A stretch of DNA of 64,000 bases from the NCBI RefSeq assembly GCF_036010325.1, contig NZ_CP108549.1, positions 8,308,001 through 8,372,000 on the forward strand, in the 5' to 3' direction. This stretch comes from Streptomyces sp. NBC_01210. Its GTDB lineage: Bacteria > Actinomycetota > Actinomycetes > Streptomycetales > Streptomycetaceae. Positions 45,009 through 53,378 of the stretch are shown here, piece after piece. The notes below the pieces were generated by a model, which saw nothing but the letters and a program-made list of their open reading frames with translations, was not told the DNA's origin and searched no databases. The first letter of the stretch is position 1; the number at the start of each line of letters is the position of its first letter. Both the position numbers and the translations under genes were made by a program.

Positions 45009-46598
45009 TCAGGAGTTGGCGGCGGTCGGCGGTTCGTCCGCGAGCACGGCGCGGTGCTCGGCGAGCACGCCCGTACGGTGCCGCTGGACGAACCAGTAGT
45101 AGGCGAAGCCGCCGAGGGCGACCACGCCGACGAAGAGGAACGCGCCCCAGCGCAGATACCAGTGCTGCGGTCCGGTCGCGTTGTAGACCTCGGCGCGCGG
45201 CCAGGCGAGGTTGAGCGACATGGCCGCGCCCCACAGCACCGCGAGGATGTTGACGGGCAGCCCGAGCTTGCCGAGTGAGAACTTGCCTTCGACGGGCTGC
45301 CACTTGCCGCGCAGACGCCGGACCAGCATCGGTGTGGTGACCAGCAGATAGGCCACGTAGATCATGATGATGGCGATGCTGGTGATCACCGAGAAGATCT
45401 GTGGCTGGTTGATGTTGATGACCAGGATGAAAACACCCACCACACCGATCACCACGGCGGGTACCACCGGTGTCTTGAAGCGTGGGCTGACCCGCGCGAG
45501 CAGCGAACCCGCCGGCAGGTTGTTGTCCCGGGCCATCGCGAACATCAGCCGGATGCCCGCGGCCTGCACGGCAAGTGTGCAGACCGTGATCGCGACGACC
45601 ACGCACCACAGCACGATCTCGCCGATCGTGGAGCCGAGCGTCACCAGCACGACGTACTGCAGACCTTCCGTGGAGAGCTGCTTCGCGAACAGGTTCGGCA
45701 CGGCCATCAGGGCGAAGAGCAGGATCAGTCCGCCGATGATGAAGGACGCGATGAGGGCCCGCAGGATGGCGCGGGGCGCGTTGCGGCTCGGATCGTGCGA
45801 CTCCTCGCCGAGCGACGACGACGTGTCGAAGCCGTACATCACATACGCGGAGGCCAGCGAGGCGGTCAGGAACGCGCCGAAGTAACCGAGGGGCTGGCCG
45901 CTGCCGAGTCCGTAGGTCTGGGTCAGGACGGTGCTGGGGCCACGGGTGATGTGTGCCGCGAGAAGGATGACCAGGGCGACGGCGGCGATCAGCTCGATGA
46001 ACACGCCCGCCGAGTTGATGGTCGCCATGAGTTTGACGCCGAAGGCGTTCACCAGGGTGGAGAAGAGGATGAGCACCGTGCCGAGGAGAACGGCGTTGGC
46101 GGCCGCGTCGGTCTTGCCGCTGCCGTCACCCACGAACTGGAACCAGTCGTCGATGCGCGGCAGTGTGATCTGGTAGGCGAGGACCACCGCGGAGAGGGTC
46201 ACCATGGTGGCCGTCATCATCATCCAGCCACCGAGCCAGCCGATGTGCGGACCGCCCATGCTCTTGGCCCAGTTGTAGACGGACCCGGCCACCGGGTACC
46301 GGGCGGCGAGCTCGCAGAAGCAGAGGGCCACCATCAGTTGGCCGACGAAGACCATCGGCCAGGACCACCAGTACGCGGGGCCGCCGAAGGCGACACCGAA
46401 GTAGAACAGCTGGAAGGTGCCGGTCAGGATGGAGATGTAGCTGATCCCGGCGGCGAAGGTGTGGAAGTTGCCGAGGGTGCGCTTCAGCTCCGGGCGGTAG
46501 CCGAGCTCGCCGAGTGCGTCGTCATCGTGCTGGCTCTGCGTCCTGGCGGCGGCGGCCGGACCGACAGGGTCAGGCCCACCGCCGGTCTCCGTACTCAT
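45009..46598 (-). CDS. APC-family amino acid/amine permease
   Basis: 529 aa with about 12 hydrophobic helices. The first membrane region has the APC pattern GNFHTFAAGISYISILTGTF, followed by CFCELAARYPVAGSVYNWAK and, after helix 7, YGFDTSSSLGEESHDP. The start codon overlaps the stop of the upstream aldehyde dehydrogenase (ATGA), so the two are translationally coupled. Together with the GMC and aldehyde dehydrogenase genes, it probably imports choline or a related amine or amino alcohol for oxidation. Family membership is firm; the substrate is inference. Confidence 0.88.
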   Translation of the reverse strand: MSTETGGGPDPVGPAAAARTQSQHDDDALGELGYRPELKRTLGNFHTFAAGISYISILTGTFQLFYFGVAFGGPAYWWSWPMVFVGQLMVALCFCELAARYPVAGSVYNWAKSMGGPHIGWLGGWMMMTATMVTLSAVVLAYQITLPRIDDWFQFVGDGSGKTDAAANAVLLGTVLILFSTLVNAFGVKLMATINSAGVFIELIAAVALVILLAAHITRGPSTVLTQTYGLGSGQPLGYFGAFLTASLASAYVMYGFDTSSSLGEESHDPSRNAPRAILRALIASFIIGGLILLFALMAVPNLFAKQLSTEGLQYVVLVTLGSTIGEIVLWCVVVAITVCTLAVQAAGIRLMFAMARDNNLPAGSLLARVSPRFKTPVVPAVVIGVVGVFILVININQPQIFSVITSIAIIMIYVAYLLVTTPMLVRRLRGKWQPVEGKFSLGKLGLPVNILAVLWGAAMSLNLAWPRAEVYNATGPQHWYLRWGAFLFVGVVALGGFAYYWFVQRHRTGVLAEHRAVLADEPPTAANS

Positions 46599-48064
46599 TC
46601 GAACCACCTCTGCGGACGCGGCGCGAGGTTGCGCCAGACGTGCTTCGCCTCCCGGTATTCGGCCAGTCCCGTCGGCCCCAGTTCGCGGCCGAAACCGGAC
46701 TGCTTCATACCGCCCCACTCCGCCTGGGGCACGTACGGATGGAAGTCGTTGATCCATACGGTTCCGGCGCGCAACCGCGAGGCCACCCGGTGCGACCGGT
46801 CGACGTCCTGCGACCAGACCGCTCCTGCCAGCCCGTAGACCGTGTCGTTGGCGAGCGAGACCGCCTCCTCCTCGTCGCGGAACCGTTCGACGGTGAGTAC
46901 CGGGCCGAACGACTCGTCGCGCACCACGGACATGCCCGGTGCGCACTCGTCCAGCACGGTCGGCAGATAGTAGAAGCCGTCCCGCAGCGCGGGATCCTTG
47001 GGCCGCGCTCCGCCGCAGCGCAGCACCGCGCCCTCGGCCAGTCCTGCCGCGACATACGCCTCGACCTTCTTGCGGTGCTCGGCAGAGATCAGCGGCCCGG
47101 CGCGGGCGTTCTCGTCGAACGGGCCACCGAGCCGGATCTCCTGGGCCTTGGCCACCACCGTGTCGACGAACCTGTCGTGCAGCTCGTCCTCGACCAGCAG
47201 TCGCGCCCCGGCCGAGCAGACCTGGCCGGAGTGCAGGAACACCGCCATCAGGGCGTAGTCGACCGCCGCGTCGAAGTCGGCGTCGGCGAAGACGATGTTC
47301 GGGTTCTTGCCGCCCAGTTCCAGCGCGATCTTCTTCACGGTGGGGGCGGCGGCCGCCATGATGCGGCGGCCGGTGACAAGACCGCCGGTGAACGACACCA
47401 GGTCGACCCGCGGATCCTCACTGAGTGGCGCGCCCACGGCGGGCCCCGCGCCCAGCACCAGGTTGGCGACCCCGTCCGGCAGCCCGGCCTCGGCCAGCAA
47501 CCGCATCAGGATGATGGCGGTGTGCGGGGTCAGCTCGCTGGGCTTGAGCACGAAGGTGTTGCCCGCGCCGAGCGCAGGGGCGACCTTCCAGGAGGTCTGC
47601 AGCAGCGGGTAGTTCCATGGAGTGATCAGTGCGCACACGCCGACCGGTTCGTGCACCACTCTGCTGTCCGCTTCGGGGTTGCCGGTCTCGACAATCCGGT
47701 CGGTGCCGCCCGCGGCCGTCAGATTGCCGAAGTAGCGGAAGCAGTTCGTGATGTCGTCCATGTCGTACTCGCTCTCCACGAGCCGCTTCCCGGTGTCCAG
47801 GGATTCGGCGCGGGCGAGTGCGTCCTTGTCGCGTTGCAGGAGATCGGCGACGCGCAGCAGCAGCCGGCCGCGCTCCGCGGCCGGAGTGCCGGGCCACGGT
47901 CCGCGGTCGAAGGCGTCACGGGCCGCGGCGATCGCCGCCGCGGCGTCTTTCCGCCCCGCCTCGTCGACGGTCGCGACGAGGGTGCCGTCCGCGGGGCAGC
48001 GGATGTCGCGGACCTGCCCGTCGACCGCGGTGGTCCACTTACCGCCGATGAACAGCTCCGGCAT
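46595..48064 (-). CDS. Aldehyde dehydrogenase, betaine-aldehyde type
   Basis: 489 aa. ATG at 48062-48064 with GGAGGGA upstream. Landmarks: the opening ELFIGGKWTTAVDG, PWNYPLLQTSWKVAPALGAGN for NAD, the general base in LELGGKNPNIVFADAD and catalytic Cys in HSGQVCSAGARL. In this operon (aldehyde dehydrogenase, permease, GMC oxidoreductase) the expected job is betaine aldehyde to glycine betaine, giving an osmoprotectant or a carbon and nitrogen source. A GAF-type regulator is encoded just upstream on the same strand, with paired direct repeats in the intervening 246 bp. Confidence 0.88.
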   Translation of the reverse strand: MPELFIGGKWTTAVDGQVRDIRCPADGTLVATVDEAGRKDAAAAIAAARDAFDRGPWPGTPAAERGRLLLRVADLLQRDKDALARAESLDTGKRLVESEYDMDDITNCFRYFGNLTAAGGTDRIVETGNPEADSRVVHEPVGVCALITPWNYPLLQTSWKVAPALGAGNTFVLKPSELTPHTAIILMRLLAEAGLPDGVANLVLGAGPAVGAPLSEDPRVDLVSFTGGLVTGRRIMAAAAPTVKKIALELGGKNPNIVFADADFDAAVDYALMAVFLHSGQVCSAGARLLVEDELHDRFVDTVVAKAQEIRLGGPFDENARAGPLISAEHRKKVEAYVAAGLAEGAVLRCGGARPKDPALRDGFYYLPTVLDECAPGMSVVRDESFGPVLTVERFRDEEEAVSLANDTVYGLAGAVWSQDVDRSHRVASRLRAGTVWINDFHPYVPQAEWGGMKQSGFGRELGPTGLAEYREAKHVWRNLAPRPQRWFE

Positions 48065-48131
48065 GGGGGGCTCCCTCCGGTTCGGATGGGCGGGCGCCGG
48101 TCAGGGGCCCGGCCGGGTCATGCCCTGTGGC

Positions 48132-48245
48132 GCTCCACCACATGACACCGCTCCACCACATGACACTAAGGAGATCGGCCCGTGATCGCAGTGCGGGAGC
48201 CGTCATCCGGTGGTGAAATGTCGAAGCCCTCATCCGGTGGTGAAA
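48132..48245. promoter_or_regulatory. Two sets of direct repeats upstream of the choline operon
   Basis: An 18-bp unit (GCTCCACCACATGACACC) is repeated at 48132 and 48150. A 16-bp unit (TCATCCGGTGGTGAAA) occurs at 48203 and 48230. Both contain an ACCAC/GTGGT core, in opposite orientation. They lie between the regulator gene and the operon, where operator sites are expected. Confidence 0.55.
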
Positions 48246-48310
48246 AGGGGGACAGAACGGTCACTGTCCGTGTGTTCGAATGTCGGCCGGGTTGTGCCGT
48301 GCTGCAGCGG

Positions 48311-49594
48311 TCAGGAGCCCTGTCGGCCGTCGAGTTCTTGTACGCGCGCGAGCGCTGACGGACGCTGCCGTACCGGCAGTACGGAGGCAAGCGCCCGCCA
48401 TACCGGGAGGTCGTCCTCACCCCACGGGCTGTACGCCCAGTCCGCCAGCAGTCCCGGATCGCCGCGGGCGATCAGTGCCGCCCGCAGCTGGTCCTCCAGA
48501 CGGCGCCGCAGCCGTGCCACAGCGGGAGCCTGCGAGGCGGGCAGGAGGGGACCCGCGTAGGCGCTCAGCGCCCCGGTCACCGCCCCCGAGGCCAGTCGGC
48601 GCGCCACAGTGCCGAAGTCCGCGTCGACCGGCACGGCCAGCCGGTACGGGCGCGAGCGCAGCAGCTCAGGACCCAGCAGGCCGCGCAGCCGGGAGAGCTC
48701 GGCCCGCAGCGTGACCGGGGTGACCGACTCGTCCTCGTACAGCTCCACCAGCAGCTCGTCGCCGCCGATACCTTCCGGACGCCGGGCCAGCACCACCAGG
48801 ATCTCGCTGTGCCGGCGGCTCAGCCGCACCTTGCGCCCGCCCGCCACCAGCAGTGCCTCGTCCCGTCCCAGTGCCGAAAGCCGCATATGGTCGGCCGCGG
48901 GCGGCGGGGCAAGCAGCGCAAGCTGCGACTCGGCGGCCCGCGCCACGGCCCCGACGAACGCCAGACTGTGCGGATGCGCCAGCCGGTCGCCGCCGGTGAT
49001 GTCCACCGCGCCCAGCACCCGCCCGGTGGCCGGGTCGTGGATGGGGGCCGCGGCACACGTCCAGGCCTGCACCGGCCGTCGGAAGTGCTCGGCGGCGAAG
49101 ACCTGGACGGGCCGGTCCACCGTGATCGACGTGCCCGGGGCGTTCGTCCCGGCGACCGCCTCGGCCCAGCGGGCGCCCGGCACGAAGTTCATCCGGCCCG
49201 CCATCCGGCGGGTGGCCGAAGGCCCTTCGACCCACAGCAGCCGGCCCTGCGCGTCGCAGACCGCGACCAGATGTTCGCCGTCCCTCGCGTACGCGCCCAT
49301 CAGCTCCCGGACCAGCGGCATCACCCGCGCCAGCGGATGGCTCTCGCGGTACGCCCCCAGATCGTCGGCGTCCAGCTCGACTCCGGCGGTACCCTCCGGG
49401 CTGACATGTGCGCGGGCCGAACGCCGCCAGGACTCGGCCACCACGGAACGCACCGGCCGCTCGACCCGGCCCGCCGTCAGATACGTGTCGTACGCCCGGC
49501 TGAGCGCGGCGAGCCGCTCCGTCGGATCCGCGCCGGACTCCAGGGCCACCCATGCGTCGCTCAACTCGGCCTCCCGCGCCCATCGTGACCCCAT
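48311..49594 (-). CDS. GAF-domain transcriptional regulator (AcoR-like sensor with OmpR-type DNA-binding end)
   Basis: 427 aa. The N-terminal half resembles the ligand-sensing GAF region of AcoR-type activators (SVVAESWRRSARAHVSPEG, LWVEGP, GTNAPGTSI, HFRRPVQAWTCAAAPIHDP, VDITGG). There is no AAA+ sigma-54 domain. Instead residues ~255-330 look like a winged-helix trans_reg_C domain (LSRRHSEILVVLARRPEGIG, then VTLRAELSRLRGLLGPE). Such proteins often neighbour aldehyde dehydrogenases in Streptomyces. It probably controls the adjoining choline/aldehyde operon. An alternative ATG lies 5 codons further in. Confidence 0.82.
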   Translation of the reverse strand: MGSRWAREAELSDAWVALESGADPTERLAALSRAYDTYLTAGRVERPVRSVVAESWRRSARAHVSPEGTAGVELDADDLGAYRESHPLARVMPLVRELMGAYARDGEHLVAVCDAQGRLLWVEGPSATRRMAGRMNFVPGARWAEAVAGTNAPGTSITVDRPVQVFAAEHFRRPVQAWTCAAAPIHDPATGRVLGAVDITGGDRLAHPHSLAFVGAVARAAESQLALLAPPPAADHMRLSALGRDEALLVAGGRKVRLSRRHSEILVVLARRPEGIGGDELLVELYEDESVTPVTLRAELSRLRGLLGPELLRSRPYRLAVPVDADFGTVARRLASGAVTGALSAYAGPLLPASQAPAVARLRRRLEDQLRAALIARGDPGLLADWAYSPWGEDDLPVWRALASVLPVRQRPSALARVQELDGRQGS

Positions 49595-49621
49595 CCGCGA
49601 GGACCGACAAGCGTCCCCGCA

Positions 49622-50203
49622 TCAGACGCAGTTGACCAGCTGGATGTAGCGTCCCCAGTCCCACAGCGGACCGGGGTCGGTGTGCGTGGCGCCCGGCACC
49701 TCGCAGTGGCCGATGATGTGCGCCCGGTCCTTGGGGATCCCGTGGCGATCGCAGACCGAGGCGGTGAGCGCCGCCGACTGCTCGTACATCGCCCGCGTGA
49801 AGTACTTCGGCCGGTCCACCCAGCCCTCGTGCTCAATGCCGACGCTGCGGGTGTTGTAGTCCCAGTTGCCGGCGTGCCAGGCGACGTCGCTCTCCCCTAC
49901 ACACTGCGCGACACAGCCGTCCGCGGAGCGGACCACATAGTGCGCGGAGACCCGCTTCGCCGGGTTCTGGAAGACCCTGAGGGTGTCGGTGAAACCCAAC
50001 TGGGTGACATGGATGACCACATACTCGACGGGATACTCCGAAGGGCGGTCGGACGCTGTGCAGTTGGCGGTCGAGGCCGGAGCCCAGCGGGCCGGCGGAT
50101 AGTCGGTGTCGGCCCTGACTGCGGCATGTGCGCGGGCGGCGGGCAGCAGTACACCGGTGGCGGCCGCGGCGGCGGCGCCCCGGAGCAGTCCTCTACGGTT
50201 CAC
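49622..50203 (-). CDS. N-acetylmuramoyl-L-alanine amidase, Tat-exported
   Basis: 193 aa. GTG at 50201-50203 follows CAGGAGAG. The N-terminus (NRRGLLRGAAAAAATG ending at an AxA site near residue 27) is a twin-arginine signal peptide. The mature part is an Amidase_2 domain: zinc ligand in VEYVVIHVTQ, the fold core SAHYVVRSADG and HAGNWDYNTRSVGIEHEG, then the second and third ligand area IIGHCEVPGATHTDPGPLWD. It cleaves the amide between muramic acid and peptide outside the cell, acting in wall turnover or exported lysis. It is transcribed alone. Confidence 0.88.
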   Translation of the reverse strand: MNRRGLLRGAAAAAATGVLLPAARAHAAVRADTDYPPARWAPASTANCTASDRPSEYPVEYVVIHVTQLGFTDTLRVFQNPAKRVSAHYVVRSADGCVAQCVGESDVAWHAGNWDYNTRSVGIEHEGWVDRPKYFTRAMYEQSAALTASVCDRHGIPKDRAHIIGHCEVPGATHTDPGPLWDWGRYIQLVNCV

Positions 50204-50225
50204 GGGACTCTCCTGGTGGGGGGTT

Positions 50226-50455
50226 TCAGTGGCGGGGCAGTAAGGCGGCGACCTCCCGCAGACGACGGTGGAGGCCGCCATGAGGATCTCCCGCCGGCAG
50301 CCACTCTTTGCGGATCTCCGTGACACAGGGGTAGTTGGTGTCGCGGACATGGGCGGGCGGAGCCTCGCCCGCCTGTGTGATCAGCTGGTACGCGTCGAGC
50401 CGGGACAGCCCGTGGTCGCGGGCCGGCCACTGCACCAGGTCCGAGCGCCCGCCGG
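50226..50455 (-). pseudogene. Acetamidase/formamidase C-terminal fragment
   Basis: The minus-strand frame reads RDHGLSRLDAYQLITQAGEA, then HVRDTNYPCVTEIRKEWLPA, the conserved end of FmdA/AmdA-type amidohydrolases. Only about 75 of ~330 residues remain and no start is associated. The rest of the gap to 50608 has no recognisable content. Confidence 0.6.
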
Positions 50456-50608
50456 AAGGGAAGCGGCGACGGCTGCCGCGGGAGCCATCGCCGTGCTGCT
50501 GTGGAAGACAACCTCACGAGGTACGGGTCGTGGCCCAAGTTGACGGAGAATGGCCGCATCAACTGCCGCTGGTATCAGCGACAGTTGATGGTCGATGCCG
50601 GCAGGTGA

Positions 50609-51973
50609 TCAGCCGCGCAGCGGCCGCGGCAGCCGGACGTATGTCACCGTCGTCTCGATGCCACTGTCCACCAGACGCCCCTGCGCGTCGAAGGCCTCGG
50701 GCCCGTCGGTCATCCCGAAATCGTTGTCGTTGATGAGCGCGAGCGTGTTGCGGCCCACCAGCGCGATGCCCTCGACCTTGCCGGGCACGCCCGCGACCTT
50801 GCCGAAGTCGACGACCAGGCTCTTGCGGAGTACGGGCACGCCCGCCGCCGAGGGATCCTCGAGCTGCTCGTACGACGGGGAGGTCGCCGTGTCGTCCCAC
50901 GCACCGCCCAGGATGCCGCCGCCGCGTGGCAGGGTGACCCGGTGCAGCCGGGACGTCTTGTCGGTGCGCTCCTGCACAAGGAGGCTGTCGCGGCCGATCG
51001 CCACCACCGAGGAGATCTTGAGCTCCGAGGTGTCGTCCTCGCTCGGGTCGACCACGTCCACCGCGTCGAAGCGGTAGGCGTACTCCGCCGTCACCGCGCG
51101 CTTCCTCGGCGAGAATCGCAGCAGCCGCGCGTTGCGCGACGCTTCGCCCGCATGCGCGTCCGGCACGGACAGCGGGCTCTGCACCGCCAGCACCAGGTCA
51201 CCGCTCGGGAGTTGGGTCAGTCCCTCGAAGCCCCGGTTGGTCTTGCGCTGGAGCAGAATGCCGGGCAGAGCCTCCACGACCGGATAGCCGGCGCCCGTCA
51301 GCTTCAGCCCCTCGGGCACGTACCGCGCCAGAACCCTGCCGCGGGCGGAGACATGCACCAGGGACGGGCCGTACTCGTCGGCGAGCCAGAAGCTGCCGTC
51401 CGCGGCACGCACGATGCCCTCGGTGTCGAGGCCGTTGGGGTCGTACGAGAGCGGGGTCTTCGCGTCGTACGTGTACGGGGCCTCGTCGCGCGCGGCCTGG
51501 TTCGACAGCCCGGTGACCGGCTTGCCGGACGGCGTGGTGATGGGGATCGCCGTGATCACCCGCACCTGGTCTCCGGACACCCGCACCTTCACGATCGCCG
51601 GATCGAACCCGGAGACGGGGAAGGTGCGGCGCTTCTTGCCATCCACCTTGATCTGGCCGTTGGGCCCGCGGTCGGTCACCGTCCAGAACTCGCCCTTGCG
51701 ACCTGCCGGGTAGAGGTCGCTGCCGATCCCGCCGAGGTCGACGCCGCGGTCGTCGGCGACCGTGCCGGGCAGCAGTGCGTTGCTGAACCGCCCCAGCGGG
51801 ATGTCCCCGAGAGTCGCTGTCGCCACCACGCGCGGAGCCCGCTGCTCCCTGCCGTCATGACCCGGCACGCCCGTGGCGGTGCCCGCCACGGCGATCGCCG
51901 CGAGCAGAGCGATCGGCAGCCCCATGGCGAAGGAACGGCGAACGGTGCGCTGCTGCTGCGCGTGCGGGGACAT
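50609..51973 (-). CDS. Secreted phytase-like/esterase-like domain protein
   Basis: 454 aa. ATG at 51971-51973 follows CAGGAGG; an upstream ATG would add eight residues. An Arg-rich N-terminus and hydrophobic stretch (FAMGLPIALLAAIAVAGTA) form a signal peptide. The body resembles the esterase-like phytase (PF13449) family: GRFSNALLPGTVADDRGVDL, FWTVTDRGPNGQI, GLDTEGIVRAADGSFWLADE and KVEGIALVGRNTLALINDND. This is a beta-propeller-like secreted protein. The enzymatic activity is not proven for most members. Confidence 0.8.
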   Translation of the reverse strand: MSPHAQQQRTVRRSFAMGLPIALLAAIAVAGTATGVPGHDGREQRAPRVVATATLGDIPLGRFSNALLPGTVADDRGVDLGGIGSDLYPAGRKGEFWTVTDRGPNGQIKVDGKKRRTFPVSGFDPAIVKVRVSGDQVRVITAIPITTPSGKPVTGLSNQAARDEAPYTYDAKTPLSYDPNGLDTEGIVRAADGSFWLADEYGPSLVHVSARGRVLARYVPEGLKLTGAGYPVVEALPGILLQRKTNRGFEGLTQLPSGDLVLAVQSPLSVPDAHAGEASRNARLLRFSPRKRAVTAEYAYRFDAVDVVDPSEDDTSELKISSVVAIGRDSLLVQERTDKTSRLHRVTLPRGGGILGGAWDDTATSPSYEQLEDPSAAGVPVLRKSLVVDFGKVAGVPGKVEGIALVGRNTLALINDNDFGMTDGPEAFDAQGRLVDSGIETTVTYVRLPRPLRG

Positions 51974-52094
51974 AGGGCCTCCTGGCCAACAGATCATGTG
52001 ACAGTGGCCAGGCTGAGCGCTCCTCCCGAACGCGATGAGACGGCCGGATGAACACCGCCTGGCGCACTGTCAACACGCGTGCGACACGGCTCGT

Positions 52095-53378
52095 TCAGCC
52101 CGTCTCGCCCAGTACCTCCGCCAGCGCCGCCGCCGGATCGTGGTCCGCGGGACCGGCCGGGGCCCAGCGGCCGCGCTCCTTGCGGTACGGCCACCAGCGG
52201 CCGTCACGGCCCACGCGCAACTGCGCCTCCGCCCCCACCACCGTCCAGCGGCCCGAGCCGCCCGCCCGCAACTGCGGGCGTTCCGCCTCCTCCCAGGCGT
52301 CGGAGAGCTGTGTCCGCGCCCGTGCCAGCACCTCCGCCTCCGGCGTCCACTCCTCCTCGAGCACCGAGAGGGCGGCCGCACCGCCGTACCGCCAGGCGCG
52401 CACGGCCAGGTCCAGCTCGGCACGCTGCCGGTCGGTGCCCGCGGCGAGACGTCCCGCGACCGCCGGTCCCGGCGCAGCGGCGGACAGCCGTACCGCGTCC
52501 TGATCCAGTGTCAACCCCACTTTCAACGGCTGCTGTTCATGACCGGGTGAGAGAGCCTCCGACAGCAGCCGGTGCGCCCGCGCCGCCGCATCCGAGGCCA
52601 GGAACTCCAGCGCCGCGGCGTCGATACCGGCCGCCGGAGCGGTCTCCGTGTCCAGCGCGGGCGGCTGCCCGGGCTCGTCGGGCAGCGGTGGAGGAGCCGG
52701 CAGCGGCGGCAGGATGTCCCGCGCCGCGAATGCCTCGTCGGCCCGCACACCCTCGGGCGTCCGTGCCTGGGCGGCCTCCTGCTCCGGCTCCGCCCCGGCC
52801 GCCCGCGCCACACTCCGTATCTGCAGCTCGTCAAGGAGACGACGCTCCCCGCGCCCCCGCATCAGCAGCAGCACGAACGGATCCTGGTCAAGGAGCCGCG
52901 CCAGCTCGTAGCAGAGGGCCGCCGTGTGCGGGCAGTGGTCCCATGCCTCACAGCTGCACTCGGGCTCCAGGTCGCCGATGCCGGGAAGCAGTTCGACACC
53001 GGCGGCCGCCGCGTCCTCCACCAGATGCGGCGGCATCTCCCGGTCGAGCAGCGCGGCGATATGCCCCGCCCGGTCGACCGCCATGTTCAGGAAGCGGTCC
53101 CACTCCTCCTCGCTCAGCTCCTGCAGCAGCACATCGCTGCGCTGCGCGGTGCCGTCCCGGTCCCGTACGACGGCGGTGATCCGTCCGGGACGTACCGACA
53201 CCGCACCGACCGCACCCTCACGCGCGTGCCTGCGGCCCTCCTTCAGCTGCTTGCCGTCGAGCGCCGTGTCCTCCAACGCTTTGAGCCACGCCCGGCCCCA
53301 CCAGGTCTGTGCGAAACCCCGGCCGTGCGCCGGCGGCAGCGCGTCGAACGTGCGCTCCATCTCGTCCCTGCCGCTCAT
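52095..53378 (-). CDS. SWIM zinc-finger protein
   Basis: 427 aa. The SWIM motif is complete: CSCEAWDHCPH (C-x-C-x5-C-x-H) at about residues 142-152, a small zinc-binding fold used in DNA or protein contact. Upstream is the family lead GFAQTWWGRAWLKALE. The rest is Ala/Pro/Glu-rich. The gene overlaps the SNF2 gene by 4 bp (ATGA), and this pair is a standard actinobacterial arrangement, suggesting the SWIM protein guides or assists the ATPase. The exact role is unknown. Confidence 0.85.
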   Translation of the reverse strand: MSGRDEMERTFDALPPAHGRGFAQTWWGRAWLKALEDTALDGKQLKEGRRHAREGAVGAVSVRPGRITAVVRDRDGTAQRSDVLLQELSEEEWDRFLNMAVDRAGHIAALLDREMPPHLVEDAAAAGVELLPGIGDLEPECSCEAWDHCPHTAALCYELARLLDQDPFVLLLMRGRGERRLLDELQIRSVARAAGAEPEQEAAQARTPEGVRADEAFAARDILPPLPAPPPLPDEPGQPPALDTETAPAAGIDAAALEFLASDAAARAHRLLSEALSPGHEQQPLKVGLTLDQDAVRLSAAAPGPAVAGRLAAGTDRQRAELDLAVRAWRYGGAAALSVLEEEWTPEAEVLARARTQLSDAWEEAERPQLRAGGSGRWTVVGAEAQLRVGRDGRWWPYRKERGRWAPAGPADHDPAAALAEVLGETG

